NCBI RefSeq assembly: GCF_014334325.1
Contig: NZ_JACSET010000002.1
Location: forward strand, 1 to 64,000
DNA: 64,000 bases
Source: Treponema sp. Marseille-Q4130
GTDB lineage: Bacteria; Spirochaetota; Spirochaetia; Treponematales; Treponemataceae
Direction: 5' to 3'
Within the stretch, counting starts at the first letter, position 1; each line of letters opens with the position of its first letter. Below the pieces are notes generated by a model, which was not told the DNA's origin, did no database searches, and saw only the letters and a list, made by a program, of their open reading frames with translations. Made by a program: the position numbers and the translations under genes. Positions 7,821-16,255 of this stretch are shown here, one piece after another.

Positions 7821-9341
7821 TCAGTCTTTCGGCATATCCGCGTTCGGATCGCGCTCCTTGTATTTATTTTCCAGCTTTTGCATGAGCATCGGAGAGAATA
7901 TACTGAATACGCACAAAGCTATCAATACCCAGCACACCGGTGTTGAAAACAGGATAGCAGGATTTCCCTTCGAAAGCAAGAGCGAGCGGCGGAGTCCCCG
8001 TTCTCCGATCGGGCCGAGGATGAGAGCTAAGACGATGGCTGCGGAGTTCAATCCGAAGAGCTTTACGAAATAGCCGATGACGCCGAATACGAACATGATG
8101 ACGACGTCGGCCATGCTGTTGCGGATCGCATAAGAGCCGACGACGCTCAGCGCGAATATGATCGGGATCAAGATCGCGTCGGATACGCGTGAAATCTTTG
8201 CAAACCACTTGCTGCCCCACAGTCCGAGTGCGAGCATAAAAAACTGCACGAATACGAATCCCGCAAAAAAGGTATAGGTGACGGCGGCGTATTTGTTGAA
8301 GAGATCCGGACCGGGCTGCATATTGTGGATCAAAAGACCGCCCATGAGAACCGCCGTAACGCTTTCGCCGGGAATGCCGAGCGTGAGCGTCGGAATGAGA
8401 GAGCCTCCGGTAACCGCGTTGTTCGCCGCTTCGGAGCCCGCAACTCCTTCGATGCTTCCGTGCCCGAATTCTTCTTTATGCTTCGATGCGCGCCGCGCTT
8501 CGTTGTAGCCGAGGAACGATGCGATCGATGCCCCCGCTCCCGGAAGAATGCCGATGACGTTGCCGATAATCCATGAACGGATGATGGTCGGGGCGATCTG
8601 CTTCATCTCTTTTCTGTTGAGGAGGACGCGGTCGTCGAAGTCGACCAATTCTCCGGCTTTGCGGATTTTGTGATCGGCGAGTACGAGGACTTGCGACATC
8701 GAAAAGAGACCGATGAGCGTTGCGGTAAAGGGGAGTCCTTCATAAAGAGCGGCCTGTCCGAAGGTAAAGCGGAACACGCCGTTCATCGTATCCATGCCGA
8801 TCGTCGAAAGCAAAAGACCGAACGCGCCCGAGATAAGCCCCTTTATCATGGAGTCGGAGCTGACGCCGGCGATAATCGTCAAACCGAAAATCGAAAGCCA
8901 AAAATATTCGGGGCTTCCGAATGCCATCGCGAGTTTTGCAAGCGGCGGCGAAAAAAAGTACAGCGAAATACAGCTTAAAAGCCCGCCGAAAAACGACGAG
9001 ATAACCGCAGTTCCGAGCGCTTTGCCCGCCTTGCCTTGGAGCGTCAGCTGGTAGCCGTCGATCGCGGTCGCTGCGGAAGCGGGGGTGCCCGGCGTGTGAA
9101 TCAATATGGCTGAAATCGATCCGCCGAAAATCGCACCGCAGTAAATGCCCGCAAGCACGATGAGACCGGTCGAAGGCGGCATGCCGAATGTGATCGGAAT
9201 GATGAGCGCGACACCCATAGCGGCCGAAAGACCGGGAAGCGCTCCGATGATGATGCCGATCGTCGTGCTTAACAACATTGCAAGCAAATTGAGCGGCATG
9301 ACGGCGTTGATAAATCCCGCGCCGATTAATGAAAAATCCAT
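7821..9341 (-). CDS. tctA: Tripartite tricarboxylate transporter, large membrane subunit TctA
   Basis: Main transport channel of a TTT-type secondary importer, 506 residues with about eleven hydrophobic segments. Family hallmarks are visible: GALPGLSAAMGVALIIPITFGM near the start, IHTPGTPASAATAIDGY, and the internally repeated GILPGAGASIASFLGYNEARR. The start has GGGAGG 6-7 nt upstream. It lies between tctB (17-bp gap) and mgtC (2-bp gap). The substrate cannot be read from sequence; citrate, other di- and tricarboxylates and aromatic acids are all known for the family. Confidence 0.93.
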   Translation of the reverse strand: MDFSLIGAGFINAVMPLNLLAMLLSTTIGIIIGALPGLSAAMGVALIIPITFGMPPSTGLIVLAGIYCGAIFGGSISAILIHTPGTPASAATAIDGYQLTLQGKAGKALGTAVISSFFGGLLSCISLYFFSPPLAKLAMAFGSPEYFWLSIFGLTIIAGVSSDSMIKGLISGAFGLLLSTIGMDTMNGVFRFTFGQAALYEGLPFTATLIGLFSMSQVLVLADHKIRKAGELVDFDDRVLLNRKEMKQIAPTIIRSWIIGNVIGILPGAGASIASFLGYNEARRASKHKEEFGHGSIEGVAGSEAANNAVTGGSLIPTLTLGIPGESVTAVLMGGLLIHNMQPGPDLFNKYAAVTYTFFAGFVFVQFFMLALGLWGSKWFAKISRVSDAILIPIIFALSVVGSYAIRNSMADVVIMFVFGVIGYFVKLFGLNSAAIVLALILGPIGERGLRRSLLLSKGNPAILFSTPVCWVLIALCVFSIFSPMLMQKLENKYKERDPNADMPKD

Positions 9342-9358
9342 AAAGTACCTCCCGCCTT

Positions 9359-9805
9359 TTAGAGCAGCAGACCGCGCGGAAGCGGAACATGCAGGAACGT
9401 TGAAAATCCGCCGTAAATCAAAACGAGAAACACGGCGGTCGTTATGACGATGTACAGCGGTTTGATCTTAAAAAATATAAGCGTTCCCGCAATAAACAAA
9501 AGACTTGAAATGTAAAAACCGAGTATGCTTATTAAAACGACGTATGCGGACAGCATTGCAAAAACGGTAAAAAATTGCTTCGCTTTAAAATGCTCGAAGA
9601 GAAGGGGCATATCGTTTTCGATTTTTTTCTCCCGGGCGAATTTTACAAGACAGCCGACCAAATGCATCGTCGTCAATACGACGAGCACTGTCATGATAAA
9701 GATCGGATAGATGCGCACGTCGCTCGGATACTGCAGCACCATAACAAAGAAAAAAGCGGTAATCGCATAGACCGCCGCAACTAAAATGATGTCGCTTTTT
9801 TTCAT
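9359..9805 (-). CDS. tctB: Tripartite tricarboxylate transporter, small membrane subunit TctB
   Basis: Four-helix membrane subunit, 148 residues, required with TctA in TTT systems. Hydrophobic segments lie near residues 6-24, 32-55, 75-100 and 105-135. TctB proteins are weakly conserved, so the call rests on size, topology and position between tctC and tctA. GGAGG sits 5 nt before the ATG. The 116-bp gap to tctC holds no clear hairpin with a T-run. Confidence 0.88.
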   Translation of the reverse strand: MKKSDIILVAAVYAITAFFFVMVLQYPSDVRIYPIFIMTVLVVLTTMHLVGCLVKFAREKKIENDMPLLFEHFKAKQFFTVFAMLSAYVVLISILGFYISSLLFIAGTLIFFKIKPLYIVITTAVFLVLIYGGFSTFLHVPLPRGLLL

Positions 9806-9921
9806 ATAACCTCCGAAGAAGGAGAGAGTAAAGCCGCGTCGGCATAAAACAGCCGGCCGCAGCTTTTCGAAAACGCCGATCGACGCATCTGCGGATCGAT
9901 CGGCGCTTGATGGTCGCTTCG

Positions 9922-10905
9922 TCAGTTGAACAGTGTGGGAAGCGTGTTTTTGACGAAGTCCTCCTGCGCGTCCATAAACTGACCGAGCGCATCCGGCGAC
10001 ATAAAGTCGAGAGCGAGACCCGCGTTTTTGCTCTTTTCGATATTGTCGGGATCGTTTATCGTCTTTTCGAACGCATCGACGTAGAAATCGATTGCAGCCT
10101 GCGGAGTACCTTTCGGGGCGACAAGCGCGCGTGCCGAACCGTAGACGAGGTTGTAGCCTTTTTCTTTCAGCGTCGGAACGTCCGGCATTTCCGCGAGACG
10201 GTTTTCCGTGTAGGTCGCGAGCACTTTGAGCTCTCCGTTATCTCCGATGAGCGGCGCAACGTCGGCCGATTTCGGAACGGACATGTCGACTTCACCCTGT
10301 CGAAGCGCGAGAAGCTGGTCGGCGGTTCCGCCGTAGGGGATGCAGCTGATTTCAAAACCGGCCGCTTTTGCCAAAAGCTGCGCGCCGATGTGGTTCGACG
10401 CTTTGACGCCGTTCGTCGAACATTTTACTTCGTTTTTGTGCGCTTTGCAGTATTCGATCAATTCTTCGATCGTGTTCCACGGCGCGTTTTTGCGTACGAC
10501 GACGACCGAGGGTTCGAACAGGTGATTGCAGATCGGAACGATCGAATCTTTCGTAAAGGGGCTGTTCGGCTGGATGGAAAGCGAACTGAAGGTCGGCAGA
10601 TTGATAAAGCCGATCGTATAGCCGTCGGGCTTTGAAGTTGCGAGCGTCGTATATCCGATTTTTCCGTCGGCGCCCTCTTTGTTCGTGACGATGAGCGTTT
10701 TGCCGACGTATTTTTCGGCGACCGAGCACAGAATACGCGCTCCCGTATCCGTACCGCTTCCGGCTTTGTATGCGACGATAACCGTTACGTCTTTTTCCGG
10801 CTTCCAGCTCGAAGCTGCACTTTCCGCGCCGCTTCCCGATTTTTTCGAGCAGCCTGCGAGCACGGCGGCCGCAAGAGCCGCCGTTAAAATAATGCTTCGT
10901 TTCAT
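9922..10905 (-). CDS. tctC: Tripartite tricarboxylate transporter substrate-binding lipoprotein TctC (Bug family)
   Basis: Periplasmic receptor of the TTT importer, 327 residues. Lipoprotein signal with lipobox LAGC (Cys19). Bug-family features are present: KDVTVIVAYKAGSGTDTGAR near the start and CIPYGGTADQLLALRQGEVDM mid-protein. First gene of tctCBA-mgtC, with its own promoter; the two-component genes immediately upstream probably control it. Confidence 0.93.
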   Translation of the reverse strand: MKRSIILTAALAAAVLAGCSKKSGSGAESAASSWKPEKDVTVIVAYKAGSGTDTGARILCSVAEKYVGKTLIVTNKEGADGKIGYTTLATSKPDGYTIGFINLPTFSSLSIQPNSPFTKDSIVPICNHLFEPSVVVVRKNAPWNTIEELIEYCKAHKNEVKCSTNGVKASNHIGAQLLAKAAGFEISCIPYGGTADQLLALRQGEVDMSVPKSADVAPLIGDNGELKVLATYTENRLAEMPDVPTLKEKGYNLVYGSARALVAPKGTPQAAIDFYVDAFEKTINDPDNIEKSKNAGLALDFMSPDALGQFMDAQEDFVKNTLPTLFN

Positions 10906-10944
10906 AGTTAATACCTCTTATTTATTAATTTTAATTCCCCTTTA

Positions 10945-10973
10945 TTAATAACACAATCCTAAAATTCGGTAAA
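10945..10973 (-). promoter_or_regulatory. Probable promoter of tctCBA-mgtC
   Basis: TTTACC (10973-10968), 17-bp spacer, TATTAA (10950-10945). The leader is about 35 nt, AT-rich, and ends in a GAGG ribosome site before ATG 10905. Confidence 0.5.
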
Positions 10974-10992
10974 AAGGTTCGGAAAAATGAAC

Positions 10993-11031
10993 TTCGCACG
11001 CTTGTGCCTGCGTCTTCGTTTGCCGTGCGAA
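10993..11031 (-). terminator. Terminator-like hairpin after the second AraC-type regulator
   Basis: TTCGCACG and CGTGCGAA (8-bp perfect arms, 23-nt loop), followed on the minus strand after five bases by TTTTT. It begins 19 nt beyond the regulator stop and would separate the regulators from tctC. Confidence 0.55.
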
Positions 11032-11049
11032 TCCTCTGCGCCGAGACTT

Positions 11050-11847
11050 TTATCGGACGAGCTTTGACGGTGCGTAACCCGTGTAGCGTTTAAAAACCGT
11101 GCAAAAATATTTGTAATTCGTAAAACCCGTCATTTCGGCGATTTCGTACATGCGGTATTTTCCCGTATTCAGCAATTCGGCTGCCTTTGCGATACGCAAG
11201 CCGTTGAGCAGATCGACAAAGGTCATATTCGTTTCCTGCTTGATTTTCCTGCTCAAATAGCTTACGGAAACGCCGAGAGAGGCCGCTATATCTTCTATAG
11301 TAATCTTTGTTCGGTAGTCGTCTTTAATGTGTTTGATCGTTTCCGCAACGTAAAAATTGCCGCTTTGTACGCTGCCGTTGAAAAACCGAAGCGAGGGATT
11401 GCTCTGTTCCGCATCACCCTTTGGCACCCCTTCGCTGTCGATTTTTGCCGCATCGCCGCCCTGCATTCCCGCGTGCGCGATTTTATCTTTTGCTCTTTCG
11501 ATCGCTTCTTCGAGTTCGTCGTCGACGATCGGTTTAACCAAGTATTCGCCGACGTCGAGGAGGATCGCTTGTCTCGCATAATCGAATTCGCTGTAGCTCG
11601 ACAGGATGATCGCGTAAAAGCGTTCTTCCGATCCTTTTGCTTTTTCAATCATTTCGAGACCGCTCAAACCCGGCATACGGATATCCGCGATGACGATGTC
11701 GGGGTGCGTGTCTTTGATCTTTTGCAAACCTTCAAGACCGTCCGCCGCTTCTTCTATGACGGTGCAGCCGAGTGAAAGCCAATCTATCGTGTAGACCAGT
11801 CCTCGGCGGATCAATTCTTCATCTTCTGCGATAAGCACTTTATACAT
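11050..11847 (-). CDS. Response regulator, receiver plus AraC-type DNA-binding domain
   Basis: 265 residues. Receiver about residues 1-120 with EDE at 8-10 and phospho-acceptor Asp55 (DIVIADIRMPG). AraC/HTH_18 domain in the last ~100 residues (IEDIAASLGVSVSYLSRKIKQ; IAEMTGFTNYKYFCTVFK). It starts 2 nt after the kinase stop, so the two are coupled. Its neighbour is tctCBA, the likely target. The first 60 residues are close to those of the 3569-4360 regulator, pointing to duplication of a kinase/regulator module. Confidence 0.92.
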   Translation of the reverse strand: MYKVLIAEDEELIRRGLVYTIDWLSLGCTVIEEAADGLEGLQKIKDTHPDIVIADIRMPGLSGLEMIEKAKGSEERFYAIILSSYSEFDYARQAILLDVGEYLVKPIVDDELEEAIERAKDKIAHAGMQGGDAAKIDSEGVPKGDAEQSNPSLRFFNGSVQSGNFYVAETIKHIKDDYRTKITIEDIAASLGVSVSYLSRKIKQETNMTFVDLLNGLRIAKAAELLNTGKYRMYEIAEMTGFTNYKYFCTVFKRYTGYAPSKLVR

Positions 11848-11849
11848 AG

Positions 11850-13517
11850 TTAAAACACAGCGGGAAAAGATATCGTTATTGAAGTTCCGCGATGCAAGCC
11901 GCTTTTAATAATCATATCCGATTTTTCTCCGTAGAGCAAGCGTATGCGCTTTGCGATATTGTACAGGCCGAAGTGATTCGTCGTCCTCGCCCGCTCGGAA
12001 AGCATCTCGTGCAGTTCGGAAACTTTTTTTTCATCCATGCCGCAGCCGTCGTCTGTGACGGTGATAACGAGGTTTTCACCTTCGATATGAGCGCGTATAA
12101 TAATTAATAATTTTCTTTTTTCGACGGCAAAACCGTATTGAATCGCGTTTTCGATGAGCGGCTGCACGAGGAGTTTCGGCACGATGCAGTTTTGCGCCTC
12201 TTGAGCAATATCGAGTATGCAGTCGAGCGTATCGGTAAAACGGAAGCGCTGGATCGCGATGTAGTTTTTCGTGTATTCCAAATCTTCGGCAAGCGTACAC
12301 CGAGCTTCCGAAGCGTTTATGCTGTAGCGGAGCAGTTTTGAAAGATGGTCGATGATCGCAGGGACGGCGTCCGGTTCGAGGGCTACCATGTATTTGATAA
12401 CCTGCAGCGTGTTCGACAGAAAATGCGGATTGAATTGGCTTTCAAGTTGTTTGATCTGCGCCCTCGTCGTCTCTTCGTTTATCTCCTTATTCTTCCGCAG
12501 CAGCTCGTCGATGCTTTGAATCATCGTATTGTACGAATCCGCGATGACGCCGAATTCGTCGTTTTCTTCGAGCGTCATCCGCTTTGTTAAATTGCCTTTT
12601 TGCACTTCGTCGAAACACGCCGTTATTTTGTCGATCGATTCCGTCCGCTTTGTGACCGAGCGCGCGACGGCCGCATAGGTGATGACGCCTGAAAGCGCGA
12701 TGATGCACAGCAATATCGAACCGCCTAAGACGAGCATCGCGAAACTCCGTTTTACGGCGGAAAAGGCGTAGACGATAAGCGCTTCATCTGCAAGACGTAT
12801 GCGGCGCTCCGTTTTAAAATAGCGGTTGTTCTTAAAAGAAAAAAAAGACGATGCTTTTGCGGTCTGAGGATTCAAGCGGTTAAAATTACCGGTAAACATC
12901 GCCGTCGATGCAAGTGCGATTTCTCCGTAACGGTTTGCGACGACGATATTTGAAACGTGCTCGAGTGTGTGGTTTGCAAAATAGAATGCGGGGATAACAA
13001 ACACCGCAGAGCTTTCGGCGAGCTTTTTCCCGATGAGGAGATTGCCGCGGAAAAATGCACACTGAACGGTGCCCGGCCGATCCGTCATCCGCTTGTATAA
13101 ACCCCAGTTCCGTCCGACATCGGGCGGCATAAAGGAGAGCGGCATGGAAGTCGAAGAAAGGATCAGGCGCGAAGCGTCGTCGAAGAGGTAAAAATCGGCC
13201 GAATGTCCCTGCCGGTTCATAAATTGAATTTCGAGCGTCAAAAAGGTATTGCCGTTTTTATCTCGCGGCAGTTTCGCTTCAAAGTCGAAAGCAGGGGAGT
13301 TCAATTCCTGCGCATAGGTTTGAAAAATCGCTCTCAGTTCGCGGGATGCCGCTTCGTTGTCGTTTTTATTTTCCGCGAGGATGCCTGCATTGAAATAAAT
13401 GTATGCGAAAATACAAAACGCGACCGCCGCCGAAAAAAGCGGCAAAAGAGAAGATACGGCGACGATGCGGAGCATCGCATTATGAAAACTGTTTTTTTTA
13501 TGTTTTACCGCGCGCAT
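11850..13517 (-). CDS. Sensor histidine kinase, YesM/LytS (His_kinase) family
   Basis: Membrane sensor, 555 residues. TM1 about residues 15-40, a ~230-residue extracytoplasmic region, TM2 about 265-290 and a HAMP-type linker. The His_kinase box is QFNPHFLSNTLQVIKYM and the HATPase segments are ENAIQYGFAV and DDGCGMDE. Unlike the 4357-6045 kinase it has no attached lipoprotein gene; the TctC protein of the adjacent operon could supply the periplasmic input. A copy of the 67-bp repeat lies 40-107 bp upstream and may provide its promoter. Confidence 0.92.
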   Translation of the reverse strand: MRAVKHKKNSFHNAMLRIVAVSSLLPLFSAAVAFCIFAYIYFNAGILAENKNDNEAASRELRAIFQTYAQELNSPAFDFEAKLPRDKNGNTFLTLEIQFMNRQGHSADFYLFDDASRLILSSTSMPLSFMPPDVGRNWGLYKRMTDRPGTVQCAFFRGNLLIGKKLAESSAVFVIPAFYFANHTLEHVSNIVVANRYGEIALASTAMFTGNFNRLNPQTAKASSFFSFKNNRYFKTERRIRLADEALIVYAFSAVKRSFAMLVLGGSILLCIIALSGVITYAAVARSVTKRTESIDKITACFDEVQKGNLTKRMTLEENDEFGVIADSYNTMIQSIDELLRKNKEINEETTRAQIKQLESQFNPHFLSNTLQVIKYMVALEPDAVPAIIDHLSKLLRYSINASEARCTLAEDLEYTKNYIAIQRFRFTDTLDCILDIAQEAQNCIVPKLLVQPLIENAIQYGFAVEKRKLLIIIRAHIEGENLVITVTDDGCGMDEKKVSELHEMLSERARTTNHFGLYNIAKRIRLLYGEKSDMIIKSGLHRGTSITISFPAVF

Positions 13518-13557
13518 CGTTTACAACCTGTACACCGAGCACCATTTATCTCTTTTG

Positions 13558-13624
13558 TTCGTGCGGAGGGTTTAATACCCCGACGCTTGCGTCGTAACAA
13601 AGGGTATTAAAGCCGACTGCAACC
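13558..13624. repeat. Dispersed 67-bp repeat, copy 2
   Basis: Nearly identical to 2121-2187. Outer arms TTTAATACCC (13571-13580) and GGGTATTAAA enclose the palindrome CGACGC-TT-GCGTCG. On the minus strand TTGTTA (13600-13595), 17 bp, then TATTAA (13577-13572) point at the kinase gene. It also abuts the HAD gene stop (13628), so it may serve as that gene's 3' hairpin. Confidence 0.8.
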
Positions 13625-13627
13625 ATT

Positions 13628-14248
13628 TTAAAATTTATTAAAATCGATTTTGCAGTCATTTCCCAAAACCGATCGAATAAATGCTTTCGCTTTATCGGCG
13701 CCCGTAAAGCGGTGAGCGTGTATGCCGAGTCTTTCCGCGGCGCGCACATTTGCTTCGGAGTCGTCGAAAAAGAGCATATCGGAAAAATCGTATGTTTTTT
13801 CTTCGTTGCGGATATACTGCCAAAAGGATGCGTCGGGCTTTCGCGTGTGCATAAAACAGGATGCGTACACTTTATCGAAATCGGCATAAAAGCCCGCTTC
13901 CGAAAGATAATCGTAATACACGTCGAATGTGTTCGTTCCGCATACGATGCGCGCGCCCGATTTTTTTATCGCTTTGATGAGTTTCGCCGTTTCCGTTTTG
14001 AGCGTCGGACGGAAAAATTTTTTCCAGTAATTTTCCGTCGGACGGGGAAGGTGTGCGCGTTCGGCGACGAGAAGCGAAAATTCCATGGATGTGATGTCGC
14101 CTCGTGAGGCCGCGCGGTATATGTGCATATACGGAGAGTTTTCTCTCGGAGCGCCGGGTAGCCCGATCGCTTCCATCGCTTCGGGCCACGGCTCGTCGTT
14201 TTCGACGAGTACGCCGCCCATATCGAAAATAAATAAATAATTTTTCAT
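13628..14248 (-). CDS. HAD-superfamily hydrolase (phosphatase-like)
   Basis: Cytoplasmic phosphatase-like protein, 206 residues. Motif I is FDMGGVLV (residues 8-15), motif II is the GTNT segment, and motif III/IV the C-terminal FFDDSEANVRAAERLGI. In motif I the usual second Asp (DxD) is replaced: DMG, as in several subfamily IA members and epoxide-hydrolase-like HADs, so phosphatase activity is uncertain. It starts 28 nt after metA and is probably co-transcribed with it. Confidence 0.85.
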   Translation of the reverse strand: MKNYLFIFDMGGVLVENDEPWPEAMEAIGLPGAPRENSPYMHIYRAASRGDITSMEFSLLVAERAHLPRPTENYWKKFFRPTLKTETAKLIKAIKKSGARIVCGTNTFDVYYDYLSEAGFYADFDKVYASCFMHTRKPDASFWQYIRNEEKTYDFSDMLFFDDSEANVRAAERLGIHAHRFTGADKAKAFIRSVLGNDCKIDFNKF

Positions 14249-14276
14249 AATCCCGCCTCGTGCTCGAAATTGTTAA

Positions 14277-15185
14277 TTATACGAAATTGAACGGTGTTTC
14301 CTGATAGACGTAATAGTTGAGCCAGTTCGAATAAAATAAATGAGCCGTACTTCTCCACGTTGAAGAGGGCGTTTTTTGCGGATCGTCGTTCGGAAAATAG
14401 TGCTCGGGGATTGCGATGGGAAGATTCTTTTTTTTGTCGCGGATATATTCATCGGCAAGCGTGTCGGTATCGTATTCGAGGTGACCGGTCATAAAGATTT
14501 CGCGGTTGTCTTTCGATTTGATGAGCGTCGTTCCCGCTTCCTGTGAAGAAGCGAGGGCGACGAGGGCTTTGCAAGAAGCGACGTCTTCGGCTCGGATCGT
14601 TGTGTGACGCGACTGCGGAATCGGAAAACTGTCGTCGAAACCGCGCAAAAGCGGATCGGCGTTCGTGAGGCGCGTGTTCATAAATACGCCGAACATTTTT
14701 TTATCGAGCGGATGTTTATCGATACCGTAGAGGTGATACAATCCCGCGAACGCGCCCCAGCACACGTACAGCGTCGAAAATACGTTCGTCCTCGCGTAGT
14801 CCATGATGGCGCACAGTTCGTCCCAGTAATCGACCTGTTCGAAAGGGAGCTGTTCGACGGGTGCACCGGTTATGATCATGCCGTCGAATTTGTGTTTTAA
14901 AAGCGCGCTCGTTGTGATGTAAAATTTTTCGAGGTAATGACGGCTCGTATGGCGCGACACGTGATTTTCCATGCGCACGAGCGATATTTCGACCTGCAGC
15001 GGCGTATTTGCCAAAACGCGCAAAAGCTGCGTTTCCGTTATTTCTTTTACCGGCATAAGATTGACGATCGCGATTTTCAGCGGACGGATATCCTGCGCTT
15101 TAGCCCGCGTGTCGGTCATGACGAATACGTTTTCGCGCTCGAGGATACTGCGTGCCGGCAAATCCGATTGAATCTTAATTGGCAT
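14277..15185 (-). CDS. metA: Homoserine O-acyltransferase MetA; residue 111 predicts acetyl-CoA use
   Basis: Activates homoserine for methionine synthesis, 302 residues. Catalytic Cys142 (YVCWGAFAGLY) and His235 with Glu237 (MTGHLEYD) are present. Residue 111 is Glu (APVEQLPF). In studied MetA enzymes Glu111 favours acetyl-CoA while Gly111 (as in E. coli) favours succinyl-CoA, so this is probably an acetyltransferase despite the common 'succinyltransferase' label. ATG 15185 matches the conserved MPIKIQSDLPA start; the longer frame adds 16 unrelated residues. A TATACT box ends 8 nt before the ATG. Confidence 0.93.
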   Translation of the reverse strand: MPIKIQSDLPARSILERENVFVMTDTRAKAQDIRPLKIAIVNLMPVKEITETQLLRVLANTPLQVEISLVRMENHVSRHTSRHYLEKFYITTSALLKHKFDGMIITGAPVEQLPFEQVDYWDELCAIMDYARTNVFSTLYVCWGAFAGLYHLYGIDKHPLDKKMFGVFMNTRLTNADPLLRGFDDSFPIPQSRHTTIRAEDVASCKALVALASSQEAGTTLIKSKDNREIFMTGHLEYDTDTLADEYIRDKKKNLPIAIPEHYFPNDDPQKTPSSTWRSTAHLFYSNWLNYYVYQETPFNFV

Positions 15186-15193
15186 AATGAATA

Positions 15194-15226
15194 AGTATAG
15201 CGGAAGTTCTTTAAATTTGCTATACT
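15194..15226. promoter_or_regulatory. Back-to-back -10 boxes for metA and the esterase gene
   Basis: TATACT on the minus strand (15199-15194) lies 8 nt before the metA ATG. TATACT on the plus strand (15221-15226), preceded by TGC, lies 6 nt before the esterase ATG at 15233. The start codons are only 47 bp apart, so both messages should be nearly leaderless. Confidence 0.55.
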
Positions 15227-15232
15227 GCTCCA

Positions 15233-16237
15233 ATGGCAGTACAGCAGGACAGACGCGCGGCGCTCAAACGGCTCAAGCTTCTCGTCTACGCTCCGAAATT
15301 AAACGTCGACTCGTTCCGAAGCAGGATGGAAGAAGGTTTTGCCTGTCCCGTTTTGCCCAATCACGTCGACTGCGCCGATTACAATTACGGAGGAGTTTCC
15401 TGTGACGTCCTTTCGCCGGAAATATATTCTTCGAGGCGCATCGTCATCTATATTCACGGCGGCTCCTTTATCGCAGGCTCCCGCGCTTCGTGGCGAGGTT
15501 TTTGCGCGCGCCTTGCGGCAAAATCTTTCAGTCGCGTCGTCGTGCCGGAATTTCGCCTCGCGCCCGCTCATCCTTATCCGGCTGCGCTCGAAGACGTGCA
15601 GGCGGTGTTCCGTACGGTGTACACGGAATTGCAGGTGGCCTGTTCGCTCGACGCTTCTGCGGAAAAAGCTGCCGCTCATCCCGAGATCGTCATCGCTGCC
15701 GACGGCTCGGGCGCTTCCATCGCTTGCGCGCTCCTGTTCAGTCTCCGCGAAAAATACCGTACGGGCGTTTCCCGTCTCGTCTTTTTCTCTCCGTGGTTTG
15801 ATTTTTCCGAAGAGGCTGCCGCTTCAAAGGGTAAAAAAGCTTCGGACGAATTGATAAACGGAGAAACGCTTTTGCGCTGCGGGGAGATATATACCTTTGT
15901 TTCCAATTTAACGAATCCGCTCGTCTCTCCTCTGTATGCGGCAAAGGAACAGCTTTCCGATTTTCCGCCTGTGTATATACAGTGCGGCGAAAAGGAGCTT
16001 TTACTCGGCGATACCGAACGGTTTTCGAATTTGCTCGTATCGAACGGCGGGCAGTGCGAACTCGATGTGTGGCCGAAGATGATGCCGTTTTTTCAGTTTG
16101 CCGACGATCACCTGTGGGAAACGCACCTCGCGATCGGAAAGGCGGGCAGCGTCATATCCGGAGAAGGCGATACGGATGCGGGGACATCCTTTCACAATAA
16201 GCCGCGTCTCGAAAACTCTTTGCAGGCGGACGCGTAG
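15233..16237 (+). CDS. Alpha/beta hydrolase, hormone-sensitive-lipase-like esterase
   Basis: 334 residues. Oxyanion motif HGGSF is near residue 75, FRLAPAHPYPAALED near 105, and the nucleophile elbow reads ADGSGAS where the family usually has GDSAGG; the serine is kept. Late His is in ADDHLW. These support a carboxylesterase acting on small esters. No signal peptide is seen. The gene is divergent from metA and 18 nt upstream of the U32 gene, which may share its mRNA. Confidence 0.82.
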   Translation: MAVQQDRRAALKRLKLLVYAPKLNVDSFRSRMEEGFACPVLPNHVDCADYNYGGVSCDVLSPEIYSSRRIVIYIHGGSFIAGSRASWRGFCARLAAKSFSRVVVPEFRLAPAHPYPAALEDVQAVFRTVYTELQVACSLDASAEKAAAHPEIVIAADGSGASIACALLFSLREKYRTGVSRLVFFSPWFDFSEEAAASKGKKASDELINGETLLRCGEIYTFVSNLTNPLVSPLYAAKEQLSDFPPVYIQCGEKELLLGDTERFSNLLVSNGGQCELDVWPKMMPFFQFADDHLWETHLAIGKAGSVISGEGDTDAGTSFHNKPRLENSLQADA

Positions 16238-16255
16238 CGCGCGCGGCGATTTGCG

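Noticed and set aside
13628-15185. Mobile element between the HAD gene and the kinase, suggested by the dispersed repeat
   Set aside because: No transposase, terminal inverted repeats or target duplications are visible; the repeat alone does not show mobility.
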